The notes below the pieces were generated by a model. It ran no database searches, was not told where the DNA came from, and saw nothing but the letters and a program-made list of their open reading frames with translations. 64,000 bases of DNA from Cellulophaga sp. L1A9. Its GTDB lineage: Bacteria > Bacteroidota > Bacteroidia > Flavobacteriales > Flavobacteriaceae. This document shows, one piece after another, positions 15,256 through 24,064 of this stretch. Position numbers and translations under genes: made by a program. Where the stretch lies: NCBI RefSeq assembly GCF_009797025.1, contig NZ_CP047027.1, positions 2,728,001-2,792,000 of the forward strand, written 5' to 3'. Position 1 is the stretch's first letter. Each line of letters opens with the position of its first letter.

Positions 15256-17221
15256 GTACTGTTTTTTTTAAATCAGGAATTTCTAAAGCAATTACCGTCC
15301 CCCTATTTTCAGAAGAATCAATATGTAAAGTTCCTTTTAATTTTTTAATTCTACTGGTAATATTTTTTAGACCAATACCCGTTTCCTTTTCTAACGTATT
15401 AAATCCTTTTCCATTATCCTCGAAGAGTAAAGATAACTCGTCCCCGATGAGATTTAAATGAATATCTACATTTTTAGCTTTCGCATGTTTTAACGTATTC
15501 GTCATTAACTCTTGTAGAATTTTAAATAGCTCAACCTGTATTTTCTCATCAATTTTATTGATGTTTTCTTTTGGATGTGGGTGAAAAGCTACTTGAATTG
15601 TATTGGTCCTTGATATGGAATTTACAAATTCTTGCACCAAATCGGTAAATACATTTTGTTTGAATTTTTTAGGAATTAAGGTGTGTGATATATCGCGTAC
15701 TAGTTGATAGGTTTCGTCAATCTGAATATTAATTGTTTTTAATGCATCAGAATCTTTTGCCAAACTTGAGAGCTGTAGTTTTATACCCGCGAGGTTACCA
15801 CCAATACTATCATGTAGTTCTTGGGCAATACGTTTACGTTCTTCATCTTGCCCTTCAACAGATGCTTTTATTAAATTTAATTCTTGCTCTTGGATTAATG
15901 ATTTTACTTTCTGCGTATTTATTTCTTCTTGCTTTTTAGAAAGCTCACTCTGGGTTTGTAATTTTTGATAATACACGAACAGTAATGCGATAATCGGAAT
16001 TAGAATAATTAAAAATCCAATTAAAAAGGCATTTTTGATTGTTTTTTGGCGACTTAATTCTGCCTCTTTTAAAAGCTTATCTTCTTCTAGGGTGTTTATT
16101 TCTTTCTCTTTTTCTATGGTTTCATATTGCACTTCTAATTCTTTAATGATTGCTTTTTGTTGCCTTTCATTAATCTCACCAATAACGCTAAAAAGTTGCG
16201 TCATGGAAGCATAAGCGTTTTCAAAATCACCCTGTTCTTGAAAACAACGCGATTGAAGAATTAAAGACTCTCTTTGAAACTGCAGATTGTCGCTATCTAT
16301 TGCATTAATGTATGCCGTGGTTAAACCTAAAACTGCAATGTCGTAAAATCCTTGTTTGTAATATAAACGAGATATTAAAAGAGAACCTTCAAAATAAATA
16401 GCGTCAAAACCCTTTTCTTTTGCTTCATTTCTCGTGGTTTCGTACTCAGGGAATGCTCCTTTAAAATCATTTTGAGCTTCTTTTAATTTGGCAATTTCTA
16501 AACGAATGGTAAGCAGTGTTTCTTCATCGTCTAAAGTTTTAGATAATTTAGATGCTTCGTCGTAATACCTCTGGGCTTGCGTGTAGTTTTCATTAAACCG
16601 ATATGCTTTACCCAGTAAAATGAAATTTTGTGTTTTTAAAGAAGGAAATTCAGGAGTAAATTCCGAAAGTGATTTTTCTAATAGGCTAATCCCTTTATCT
16701 ATATTTCCTTGTGAAATATAACTTCTCGCTAGTCCAAGTTTGTGCTTGTATTTAAACTCTGTATAATTAGTTTCTTCTGCCTCTTTTAGTCCCTGTAAAA
16801 ACCATTTTATGGCATTATCATACAAGCCATTCATTAAATTACCTTTCCCTAGATAATAATTGGCTTTAGAAGAATATCTTTTTTTTATTTTGGGGGTCTG
16901 ACTCCAGTTGTTTACCTCCTTTAAATATAAATTGGCATAGTGAACAACAGAATCTGTATTTGTTTTTCTAATATGAAAATCTAATAATTGGTCTATAATT
17001 GAAAACCGTTGTATACCATATTCTGCCGTTTTTAATTCCTTATAATAAGGGTCAAGGGATTTAGGTGTTGTTCGCTGCGCCCATCCAAAATAGACCAGCG
17101 GTGCTATATTAGAAGTGTCTTTATTTTTTCCCTGAGATATACCTATCGCAGCATTTAAAAATAATAGACTAAAAAATAAAAATAGAGATTGGCCAGTGAA
17201 ACCTTGATAATTTGAATGCAT
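15245..17221 (-). CDS. TPR-containing sensor histidine kinase (HisKA_3 type)
   Basis: 658 residues. A signal peptide at the N-terminus is followed by a periplasmic TPR-type helical repeat region (about residues 60-370), one transmembrane helix (about residues 398-418, IGFLIILIPIIALLFVYY), a coiled linker, a HisKA_3 dimerisation domain with phospho-acceptor H470 in AQELHDSIGGNLAG, and a HATPase domain with NTLKHA and EDNGKGFN. This is the NarX/DesK-like class that pairs with NarL-type regulators, here the overlapping downstream gene. The TPR sensor layout is common in Bacteroidota; the signal is unknown. Confidence 0.93.
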   Translation of the reverse strand: MHSNYQGFTGQSLFLFFSLLFLNAAIGISQGKNKDTSNIAPLVYFGWAQRTTPKSLDPYYKELKTAEYGIQRFSIIDQLLDFHIRKTNTDSVVHYANLYLKEVNNWSQTPKIKKRYSSKANYYLGKGNLMNGLYDNAIKWFLQGLKEAEETNYTEFKYKHKLGLARSYISQGNIDKGISLLEKSLSEFTPEFPSLKTQNFILLGKAYRFNENYTQAQRYYDEASKLSKTLDDEETLLTIRLEIAKLKEAQNDFKGAFPEYETTRNEAKEKGFDAIYFEGSLLISRLYYKQGFYDIAVLGLTTAYINAIDSDNLQFQRESLILQSRCFQEQGDFENAYASMTQLFSVIGEINERQQKAIIKELEVQYETIEKEKEINTLEEDKLLKEAELSRQKTIKNAFLIGFLIILIPIIALLFVYYQKLQTQSELSKKQEEINTQKVKSLIQEQELNLIKASVEGQDEERKRIAQELHDSIGGNLAGIKLQLSSLAKDSDALKTINIQIDETYQLVRDISHTLIPKKFKQNVFTDLVQEFVNSISRTNTIQVAFHPHPKENINKIDEKIQVELFKILQELMTNTLKHAKAKNVDIHLNLIGDELSLLFEDNGKGFNTLEKETGIGLKNITSRIKKLKGTLHIDSSENRGTVIALEIPDLKKTVHEL

Positions 17222-17342
17222 AATTGAGGGTTACTATCAAAAATTGAAATCAATACCTTCAATTTTTAAAGACGATAAAACTACTGACTTTTTTTATTGG
17301 GTCACTCCCTGAATTCCGTGATTTGTAATGAGTTAGTGGTTT

Positions 17343-18305
17343 TTATTTTTTTAAAATAGAATCCATAATCATTTTAGCATGAACTCTAGAATTTTCTATA
17401 AACCATTTATGTGTTTCCATACCGCCGCAAATAACACCGGCTAGGTATAAATTAGGAACATTAGTCTCCATGGTCTCTTGATCGTAATTTGGCAATCTTT
17501 TTTCATCGTTAGATAAAGCAACACCAAGATTTTCAAGAAATTCAAAATTAGGTTTGTAGCCAGTAAGTGCTAAAACAAAATCGTTTTCAATGGTTTTAAC
17601 TCCTTCAGGAGTGTTAATTACTACTTCGTTATGTTTTATCTCTTTAAGAGTAGCATTGTAAAATACAGAAATACTGCCTTCTTCAAGGCGATTTATAATA
17701 TCTGGGCGAACCCAATATTTTACGCGTTGCCCCACTTCTGTACCTCTAATAATTAAGGTTACTTCAGCACCTTTTCTATAGCATTCCAAGGCCGCATCTA
17801 TGGCAGAATTACTAGCGCCAATTACAGCTACTTTTTGCTGTGCGTAATAATGAGGATTGTCATAATAATGCTTTACTTTTTCTAATTGTTCTCCCGGAAT
17901 GTTTAAGGTATTTGGTAAATCATAAAAGCCTGTGGCAATAACAACGTTTTTTGCAGAATAACTTTTCTTGTTGGTGGTAACCTCAAAGTAGGTATCAGTT
18001 TTTACCACATTTTCAACTTTTTCGAAAAGTTGAATGTTAAGATGATTGCTGGTTACAATTCTTCGATAATATTCTAGTGCCTCATCTCGTTTTGGTTTTG
18101 GCTCTTTACTGATAAAAGGGATTTCGTCTATCTCTAATTTTTCTGAGGATGAGAAAAATTGCATATTGCTAGGGTAGTGGAAAAGCGAATTTACAATAGG
18201 TCCTTTTTCGATAATTAAATAACTAAGGCCTTTTTTTTTAGCTTCTAACCCACAGGCTATTCCTATAGGACCTCCACCAACAATAATAACATCAAATTTA
18301 TTCAT
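17343..18305 (-). CDS. YpdA-like flavoprotein, putative bacillithiol disulfide reductase
   Basis: FAD/NAD(P)H-dependent oxidoreductase of 320 residues related to thioredoxin reductase. FAD-binding GGGPIGIACGLEA (residues 10-22), NAD(P)-binding GASNSAIDAALE (about residues 163-174), and a C-terminal FAD contact near NLYLAGVICGGMETHKWFIEN. The CxxC redox pair of thioredoxin reductase is absent, as in YpdA/Bdr, which is proposed to reduce bacillithiol disulfide in Firmicutes. That this organism makes bacillithiol is inference. Its start overlaps the rpe stop by one base. Confidence 0.85.
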   Translation of the reverse strand: MNKFDVIIVGGGPIGIACGLEAKKKGLSYLIIEKGPIVNSLFHYPSNMQFFSSSEKLEIDEIPFISKEPKPKRDEALEYYRRIVTSNHLNIQLFEKVENVVKTDTYFEVTTNKKSYSAKNVVIATGFYDLPNTLNIPGEQLEKVKHYYDNPHYYAQQKVAVIGASNSAIDAALECYRKGAEVTLIIRGTEVGQRVKYWVRPDIINRLEEGSISVFYNATLKEIKHNEVVINTPEGVKTIENDFVLALTGYKPNFEFLENLGVALSNDEKRLPNYDQETMETNVPNLYLAGVICGGMETHKWFIENSRVHAKMIMDSILKK

Positions 18306-18964
18306 TATCCTGCAATATCTTTTAATTCTTGAATTGTTTTTATAGGGTCTTTGCTGTTAAAAATAAAACTACCAGCCACTAGTACATCTGCTCCAGCATC
18401 TTTTAAAGCTTTTGCATTTTTATCGGTTACACCGCCGTCAATTTCAATAAGTGTTTTGGCTCCTTTACGGTCTATCAAAGCTTTTAAAGCTCTAATTTTA
18501 TCATAGGTATTTTCAATAAAAGACTGTCCGCCAAAACCAGGATTTACACTCATTATGCAAACGACATCAATATCTTTGATGGTATCTTCAAGGAGCATAA
18601 TATTGGTATGTGGGTTTAAGGCCACACCCGCTTTCATACCTTCGGCTTTAATAGCCTGTAGTGTGCGGTGTAGATGCGTGCAAGCTTCATAGTGTACAGA
18701 TAAGTTCGTAGCGCCGAGTGCTGCAAAGGTTTTAATGTAGCGGTCAGGGTCTACAATCATCAAATGTACATCAAGGGGTTTTGTAGCATATTTAGCAATT
18801 GCTTTTACAACAGGCATACCGTAAGAAATATTAGGAACAAAAACACCATCCATAATATCAATATGATGCCAATCTGCATTGCTATTGTTAATCATTTCTA
18901 CATCGCGTTGTAAGTTGCCGAAATCCGCAGCTAAAAGTGAAGGTGCAATCTTTATATCTCCCAT
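18305..18964 (-). CDS. rpe: Ribulose-phosphate 3-epimerase
   Basis: Interconverts ribulose 5-phosphate and xylulose 5-phosphate in the pentose phosphate pathway. TIM barrel of 219 residues with the family motifs IAPSLLAADFGNL (residues 5-17), HIDIMDGVFVPNISYG, DVHLMIVDPDRYI, MSVNPGFGGQSFI and EIDGGVTDKNA carrying the metal and phosphate ligands. First gene of a two-gene unit with the YpdA-like gene (TAATG stop/start overlap). Confidence 0.96.
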   Translation of the reverse strand: MGDIKIAPSLLAADFGNLQRDVEMINNSNADWHHIDIMDGVFVPNISYGMPVVKAIAKYATKPLDVHLMIVDPDRYIKTFAALGATNLSVHYEACTHLHRTLQAIKAEGMKAGVALNPHTNIMLLEDTIKDIDVVCIMSVNPGFGGQSFIENTYDKIRALKALIDRKGAKTLIEIDGGVTDKNAKALKDAGADVLVAGSFIFNSKDPIKTIQELKDIAG

Positions 18965-19075
18965 TTGAAATGTATCCTTTTCTGTTTATACAAAAATAGT
19001 GAATTTGATGGGGAACTTTAAAGTGAAAAGTGTTTATAAACGATATGGGTGCATAGCATTTGTAAATAAAACAAT

Positions 19076-19531
19076 TTAAAGGCTTAGCTGTCGGAGACCT
19101 TCATATACCACAACGCTTACTGCGTTTGCCAGGTTAAGACTTCTAATATGGTTGCTGTGTAAAGGAATTTTATATAATTTATCTGTATTCTTTGTCGTTA
19201 CTGCTTCTGGAAGCCCTTTAGATTCTTTGCCAAAAATTAAAAACATGTCCTCTTTAAAATCAATATCCCAATGGGTTTTATTTCCATGGCTAGAAAAGTA
19301 TACGAATTCTTTATCTGTATTTTTTAGGTAGAAATCTTCAATACTCTCATATATGGTTAGGGAGATGTGCTGCCAGTAATCTAATCCAGCTCTTTTTACC
19401 CGTTTGTCACTTAGTTCAAATCCAAATGGTTTTACTAAATGCAGGTGACTGCCAGAAGCTAAACTTAAACGTCCGATATTGCCGGTGTTATTAGGGATTT
19501 CTGGTTCGAATAATACGATATGTAACGGCAT
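19076..19531 (-). CDS. trmL: tRNA (cytidine/uridine-34 2'-O)-methyltransferase TrmL
   Basis: SPOUT-family methyltransferase (SAM-dependent) modifying the wobble base of tRNA-Leu species. 151 residues, normal. Motif 1 EIPNNTGNIGRLSLASG (residues 11-27), motif 2 IFGKESKGLPE (about residues 96-106) and motif 3 IRSLNLANAVSVVVYEGLRQ form the knotted SAM site. Overlaps the upstream VF530-type gene by one base (TAATG), so they are cotranscribed. Confidence 0.94.
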   Translation of the reverse strand: MPLHIVLFEPEIPNNTGNIGRLSLASGSHLHLVKPFGFELSDKRVKRAGLDYWQHISLTIYESIEDFYLKNTDKEFVYFSSHGNKTHWDIDFKEDMFLIFGKESKGLPEAVTTKNTDKLYKIPLHSNHIRSLNLANAVSVVVYEGLRQLSL

Positions 19532-19767
19532 TATTTTTTAATCGATTTTAAGTATAAATGTTCTACTTTTTCTCTAGCCCAAGGTGTTTTTCTTAAGAAG
19601 TTTAAACTAGACTTTATGGTCTGATTACTTTTAAAACAATTGATGTTTATTTGTAAGGACAGTTCTTTCCAGCCATATTTTTCTACTAAAAACTCAAGAA
19701 TATCTTTAAGTTTTACACCGTGAAGTGGATTGTTGGGTTGTTCTTGTTTGTTTTCGTCTGAATTCAT
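19531..19767 (-). CDS. VF530-family (DUF2132) small protein
   Basis: 78-residue basic protein. The segment [25 protein letters not shown] (split around position 30) and [30 protein letters not shown] match the VF530/DUF2132 family, small helical proteins that have been proposed to bind DNA. Function not established. Directly coupled to trmL by a one-base stop/start overlap. Confidence 0.88.
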   Translation of the reverse strand: MNSDENKQEQPNNPLHGVKLKDILEFLVEKYGWKELSLQININCFKSNQTIKSSLNFLRKTPWAREKVEHLYLKSIKK

Positions 19768-19967
19768 CTACTACAAAAATAGTTATTAATAATCAGGACA
19801 AGAACAAAAAGTATAAAACACTATATTCTATTTCAACTTTATAAATTAAATAGTCTCCGTTTTATTTTTATGGAGAAAATTAACGATTATAGTGATGAAT
19901 GCTTATCTTAGAATTTTGGTTTTAAAAGCTGAAGAGTAATTTTTAATGGTACGTTAAGCTGCATAAA

Positions 19968-19980
19968 TTGTCATTGACAA
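19968..19980. promoter_or_regulatory. Perfect 13-bp palindrome upstream of the SWIM operon
   Basis: TTGTCA-T-TGACAA lies 34 bases before the TTG start of the SWIM gene, in the 247-base gap after the divergent trmL unit. An operator is possible but unproved; the gap holds no other gene I can support. Confidence 0.35.
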
Positions 19981-20014
19981 ACAGCTATTTTTAAATGATT
20001 TAATCTTTACAAAA

Positions 20015-21367
20015 TTGCAGTTTACAGAAGAACAAATAGAAGGTTTAGCAGCGAATGCAGCGGCAATAAAGGCAGGCAAAAAATTAACATCAAAATCTGG
20101 TTGGGATTTTTATGCTAAAAGTGATAGGGTAATCTGGGGTGCAATTAAAGGATCTGGGAAAAATCCATATACCATACAGGTTGATATTTTAAATTTAGCC
20201 TATAAATGTAGTTGCCCATCACGTCAATTTCCTTGTAAGCATGGTTTAGCATTGTTGTTTTTGTATGTGCAAGAAAAAGGAGATTTTGTAATTAAGGAAG
20301 AACCAGATGATATTAAAGCCTGGTTGGGTAAGCGCGATGCTAAACTAGTTCCAAAGGAGGTATCTAATGATGAACTCACGGAGGATCAAATTGAAAAAAG
20401 AGCAAAAGGAAAAGTAAAACGTCAGAAAGACAGAGAGAAATTTATAAACTCAGGAATTGAGGAATTAATTCTTTGGCTTAGAGATGTTGTCCGTTTAGGG
20501 ATATTAGACCTGCCAAATAAAGACTATCGTTTTTTTGAAAATGTAGCTTTAAGAATGGTTGATGCTAAGGCTTCTGGTTTAGCAGGCAGAGTTCGTGAAC
20601 TTTCCGCTATTAATTATTCGTTAGGAGATCAATGGCAAAATGAAGTTATTGAAAGTATTGGAAGAACATACCTACTTTTAAAATCTTATCAAAATTCATT
20701 ACAAAAAAAACAAAAACCTTTACAGGGAATGCTCAAAGGGTTAATAGGGCAAAACCTTTCTACTAAGGAGTTGTTAGAAGACGAAACCGCTTTACACGTA
20801 AAGGATCAATGGTTGGTGTTAGGGTCCATTAAAGAAGCGTTAGAAAAAGAAAGATTAGTTGTAGCGTATACGTGGCTTTTAGGTTTAGAAACAAATCAAG
20901 ATGCTATTTTAATTGCTTTTGAGACCCCTTTTAATACGGCAACTGAACTAACCTTATTTAATGGAAGTATTTTGGAGGCAGAATTGGTTTTTTATCCTGA
21001 TCCAGTACCTCATAGAGCCGTGATAACAGGACAGGTGGCTACAACTCAAGAATTGATAAAAATTCCAAAATTTAAATTGAACTGGATTGCTGCGCATCAC
21101 CAAAAAGTAGCGTGGCTTAAACTTAATCCTTGGGTAAATAATAAAATAAGTCTTGTTGAAAATGTTTATTTTTTGAAATTAAATGATCAATGGATTGTTT
21201 CTGATCAGGAACAAAATTATAGAGCAATTATAGAAAACTTTCCAAATGATAAGCTAATGAAAGCACTTTTCTTAGGAGAATCGCCTTTTCATATCGCCGT
21301 AATTGAAAAAGAAAATAGCGTGTACCCCATAGGTGTTTTTAACCAACAAAAGTATTACCCATTATGA
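20015..21367 (+). CDS. SWIM zinc finger protein (gene 1 of MoxR/VWA operon)
   Basis: 450 residues with a SWIM-type zinc motif C65-S-C67-x6-C74-K-H76 near the N-terminus, a domain thought to bind DNA or protein. The rest is helical with no catalytic motif I recognise. The start is a TTG: there is no in-frame ATG between the upstream stop at 19964 and this codon, and the next internal Met is far inside the protein. A lysine-rich stretch (residues 125-145) follows the finger. Its stop overlaps the next ATG by four bases (ATGA). It is first in a five-gene operon with MoxR and VWA proteins. Confidence 0.88.
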   Translation: MQFTEEQIEGLAANAAAIKAGKKLTSKSGWDFYAKSDRVIWGAIKGSGKNPYTIQVDILNLAYKCSCPSRQFPCKHGLALLFLYVQEKGDFVIKEEPDDIKAWLGKRDAKLVPKEVSNDELTEDQIEKRAKGKVKRQKDREKFINSGIEELILWLRDVVRLGILDLPNKDYRFFENVALRMVDAKASGLAGRVRELSAINYSLGDQWQNEVIESIGRTYLLLKSYQNSLQKKQKPLQGMLKGLIGQNLSTKELLEDETALHVKDQWLVLGSIKEALEKERLVVAYTWLLGLETNQDAILIAFETPFNTATELTLFNGSILEAELVFYPDPVPHRAVITGQVATTQELIKIPKFKLNWIAAHHQKVAWLKLNPWVNNKISLVENVYFLKLNDQWIVSDQEQNYRAIIENFPNDKLMKALFLGESPFHIAVIEKENSVYPIGVFNQQKYYPL

Positions 21368-22956
21368 GTCATCTATTGCAACATCTAAAAGATGTAGCCT
21401 TATTGGGCACAGAAAAAAGAGAGATAGATATTTCTCTTTTACCTCCTAATATCGCTCAGATTTATAAGGATAATGATTTTGAAAATAATGAGACAGCTTT
21501 CTTAAGTCTATTATCTATAATTACGTATTACCAAAAAGCAGGTGCGCTGCCTTTAAAGCATGATGGCAGTCCTGTTTTTGAAGGGATAACAGAACAACAA
21601 ACGTATGCACCCGATGAACTACATCATGTTTTTTTGAAAATCAATAATTTTTTAGAAAACGAAATTTTAAAAGAATTTTTATTCGTTGAATATTTACAGC
21701 TACTTCATCAACACAATTGGATGGCGAGCAAACCTACCATACCGTATCTTGTTATTTGGTACAATCTTACCAATAAAAAAAATCAGCATAAAATTAAAAA
21801 AGTAATAGGGAATAAGGGCAGAAGTTTATTAGAGGAGAAATCTGTTTTGATTCGTTCAGAAGATATATGGGATGAAGGGAGTTTCGATGCTAAAAAACAG
21901 TATTTAGAAACATTGAGAAAAAAGAATCCTGAAAGGGGACTGGCTTTATTATTGTCTACATGGAACGGAGATTCTATTACTCATAAATTAGCATATCTAA
22001 AAATAATAGCTGCGACTTTAGTGAGTACCGACATACCATTCCTAGAGGACGTGTTCGAAAATGAATTTGCTTATGCAGAGAAAGAAAAGAAAACATATGG
22101 TGCTTGTCGTCAAACAATAGCAGGAGCTCTACTTGCGTTGGAAGATTCAAAATTACATGCAGAAGTAAGTCAAAATTTAAGAAGATATATAAAAACGCCA
22201 AAAGGATTATTGGCTAAAATGTTTAAGGATTCTAATAGTCTCTTATTGCTTCCTTCAGAAGAGGATGGTTTTTGGAATAGTACAAGACTTTTAAAGTCTT
22301 ATGGTGTTGCGGATACTAGTATTGATATTGCTTATTTTTCTAATTCAATTTCCTATCTAATGGCATTTTATGTTGAAAATATCTCGCTTTTAAACTGGGC
22401 AGCTATTTTAAATATTCCAATACCTAAGGTTATTGATTTTTTTGTAAACGACAAACAATTTCAAAATACGATTAAGGGTGTTACGAATAGTTATTTATTA
22501 CGTCCTTTATTACAATCATCAATTAAATATCCAAATATTCTTGTGAGTAGAGAGTTATTGACGTTAAAACAATTACATGTAGATGATGTTTTGATGCTTT
22601 TAAATCATATTCCACAAGAGGAATGGGAACATTACATAAAAAAAAATGAGCTGTATTTAGATCCCCACTATTTAAATACATTTCCGATAGCAAAAGGAAT
22701 TTGGTCTCAAGAATTTTCGGAATTATGGTTGCGTTGGAGTTTGAGAAATTTTGATAAAAAGTTTAATTTCAATTATCAGTTAGCTTCAATAGTACCTAAA
22801 TTTTTTAATTTCAATTCATTACCGTTACTAGAAAAAAAACATATAGAACTTTCAAACGAATTAACTAATAAACAGTCTTGGGATAAGCATTTATACGATC
22901 CTATTCATGAAACCGCTAGTATTAGGCAACTGTTAAATCCTTTTCAACAAAAATAA
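21364..22956 (+). CDS. DUF5691-like helical protein (gene 2 of MoxR/VWA operon)
   Basis: 530 residues, mostly helical, with the N-terminal segment LKDVALLGTEKREID that I associate with the DUF5691 family found next to SWIM, MoxR and VWA genes. Repeated leucine-rich helices suggest a scaffold (HEAT-like) protein, but no active-site motif is visible. No signal peptide or membrane helix, so cytoplasmic. Overlaps the SWIM gene by four bases and is four bases from the MoxR gene. The family name is from memory and should be tested with a profile search. Confidence 0.8.
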   Translation: MSHLLQHLKDVALLGTEKREIDISLLPPNIAQIYKDNDFENNETAFLSLLSIITYYQKAGALPLKHDGSPVFEGITEQQTYAPDELHHVFLKINNFLENEILKEFLFVEYLQLLHQHNWMASKPTIPYLVIWYNLTNKKNQHKIKKVIGNKGRSLLEEKSVLIRSEDIWDEGSFDAKKQYLETLRKKNPERGLALLLSTWNGDSITHKLAYLKIIAATLVSTDIPFLEDVFENEFAYAEKEKKTYGACRQTIAGALLALEDSKLHAEVSQNLRRYIKTPKGLLAKMFKDSNSLLLLPSEEDGFWNSTRLLKSYGVADTSIDIAYFSNSISYLMAFYVENISLLNWAAILNIPIPKVIDFFVNDKQFQNTIKGVTNSYLLRPLLQSSIKYPNILVSRELLTLKQLHVDDVLMLLNHIPQEEWEHYIKKNELYLDPHYLNTFPIAKGIWSQEFSELWLRWSLRNFDKKFNFNYQLASIVPKFFNFNSLPLLEKKHIELSNELTNKQSWDKHLYDPIHETASIRQLLNPFQQK

Positions 22957-22960
22957 CCCT

Positions 22961-24040
22961 ATGAGTACACTTAGAGAACATGCAGAAGTAGAGTTTCTTG
23001 AAGAAATTCAGGCCCTTCAAAAAATAGATAAAGAAAGTAGACCTACAAATTGGGAATTGTCACCACAGGCAGTGGTAGACTATCTTATGGGAAAAAAACT
23101 AGCGAATGGTTTTATCGTGACGCCAAAATATATAGGTGATCGTAGATTAATGGAGATAGCTGTAGCGACACTAACTACAGATAGGGCACTTTTACTTTAT
23201 GGCATTCCTGGTACTGGAAAATCATGGGTTTCAGAACATATAGCAGCAGCTATTTCTGGTGATTCAAAACTTTTAATCCAAGGAACTTCCGGTACCAGTG
23301 AGGAATCTATACGATATGGTTGGAATTATGCAAAGTTATTAGCGGAAGGTCCATCGGAAGATGCTTTGGTATCTACTCCTTTAATGGCGGCTATGAAAAC
23401 AGGCAAAATTGCTCGTATAGAAGAATTAACCCGTATTTCTGCTGATGTACAGGACAATTTAATTACAATCCTTTCTGAAAAATTATTGCCCATACCTGAA
23501 ATTAATACAGAAGTGCAAGCCCAAAAAGGCTTTAATGTAATCGCAACTGCAAATAACAAGGATAAGGGTGTAAATGATTTGTCATCGGCATTAAAAAGGA
23601 GGTTTAATACGGTCATCCTTCCTACTCCTAAAACAGCAGAAGAGGAAATTAATATAGTGACAACACGAGTGGCTAAAATGGCTAAAAGTCTAGAGCTTCC
23701 TGTTGCACTTCCCACATTGCAAGATATTCAACGTATTGTTTCTATTTTTAGAGAGTTAAGAATGGGGGTTACAGAAGACGGTAGAATAAAAATTAAATCG
23801 CCTTCAAGTACAATGAGTACCGCCGAAGCAATATCTGTAGTGAATAGCGGTTTGTCTCTATCCGCATATTTTGGAGACGGAAAATTAAATTCTCATGATA
23901 TAGCCTCTAGTTTAATTGGAGCTATTGTTAAAGACCCAATTCAGGACAAAGTAATTTGGGAAGATTATTTAGATACAGTTGTAAAACCTCGTGAAGGGTG
24001 GAAAGATATTTATAGAGCTTGCAAAGAGGTTTCTCTTTAA
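22961..24040 (+). CDS. MoxR-type AAA+ ATPase (gene 3 of operon)
   Basis: 359 residues. Walker A GIPGTGKS (residues 81-88), a Walker-B-like segment KIARIEELTRI (about residues 149-159) in which the usual Asp-Glu pair reads Glu-Glu, sensor 1 ATANNK (about 195-200), and an arginine-finger region ALKRRFN (about 210-216). MoxR ATPases act as chaperones that remodel or insert cofactors into partners, usually with a VWA protein; here the VWA gene is two genes downstream. Spaced four bases from the preceding gene. Confidence 0.92.
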   Translation: MSTLREHAEVEFLEEIQALQKIDKESRPTNWELSPQAVVDYLMGKKLANGFIVTPKYIGDRRLMEIAVATLTTDRALLLYGIPGTGKSWVSEHIAAAISGDSKLLIQGTSGTSEESIRYGWNYAKLLAEGPSEDALVSTPLMAAMKTGKIARIEELTRISADVQDNLITILSEKLLPIPEINTEVQAQKGFNVIATANNKDKGVNDLSSALKRRFNTVILPTPKTAEEEINIVTTRVAKMAKSLELPVALPTLQDIQRIVSIFRELRMGVTEDGRIKIKSPSSTMSTAEAISVVNSGLSLSAYFGDGKLNSHDIASSLIGAIVKDPIQDKVIWEDYLDTVVKPREGWKDIYRACKEVSL

Positions 24041-24064
24041 TTATTTAAATAAAGAAAACAATAC

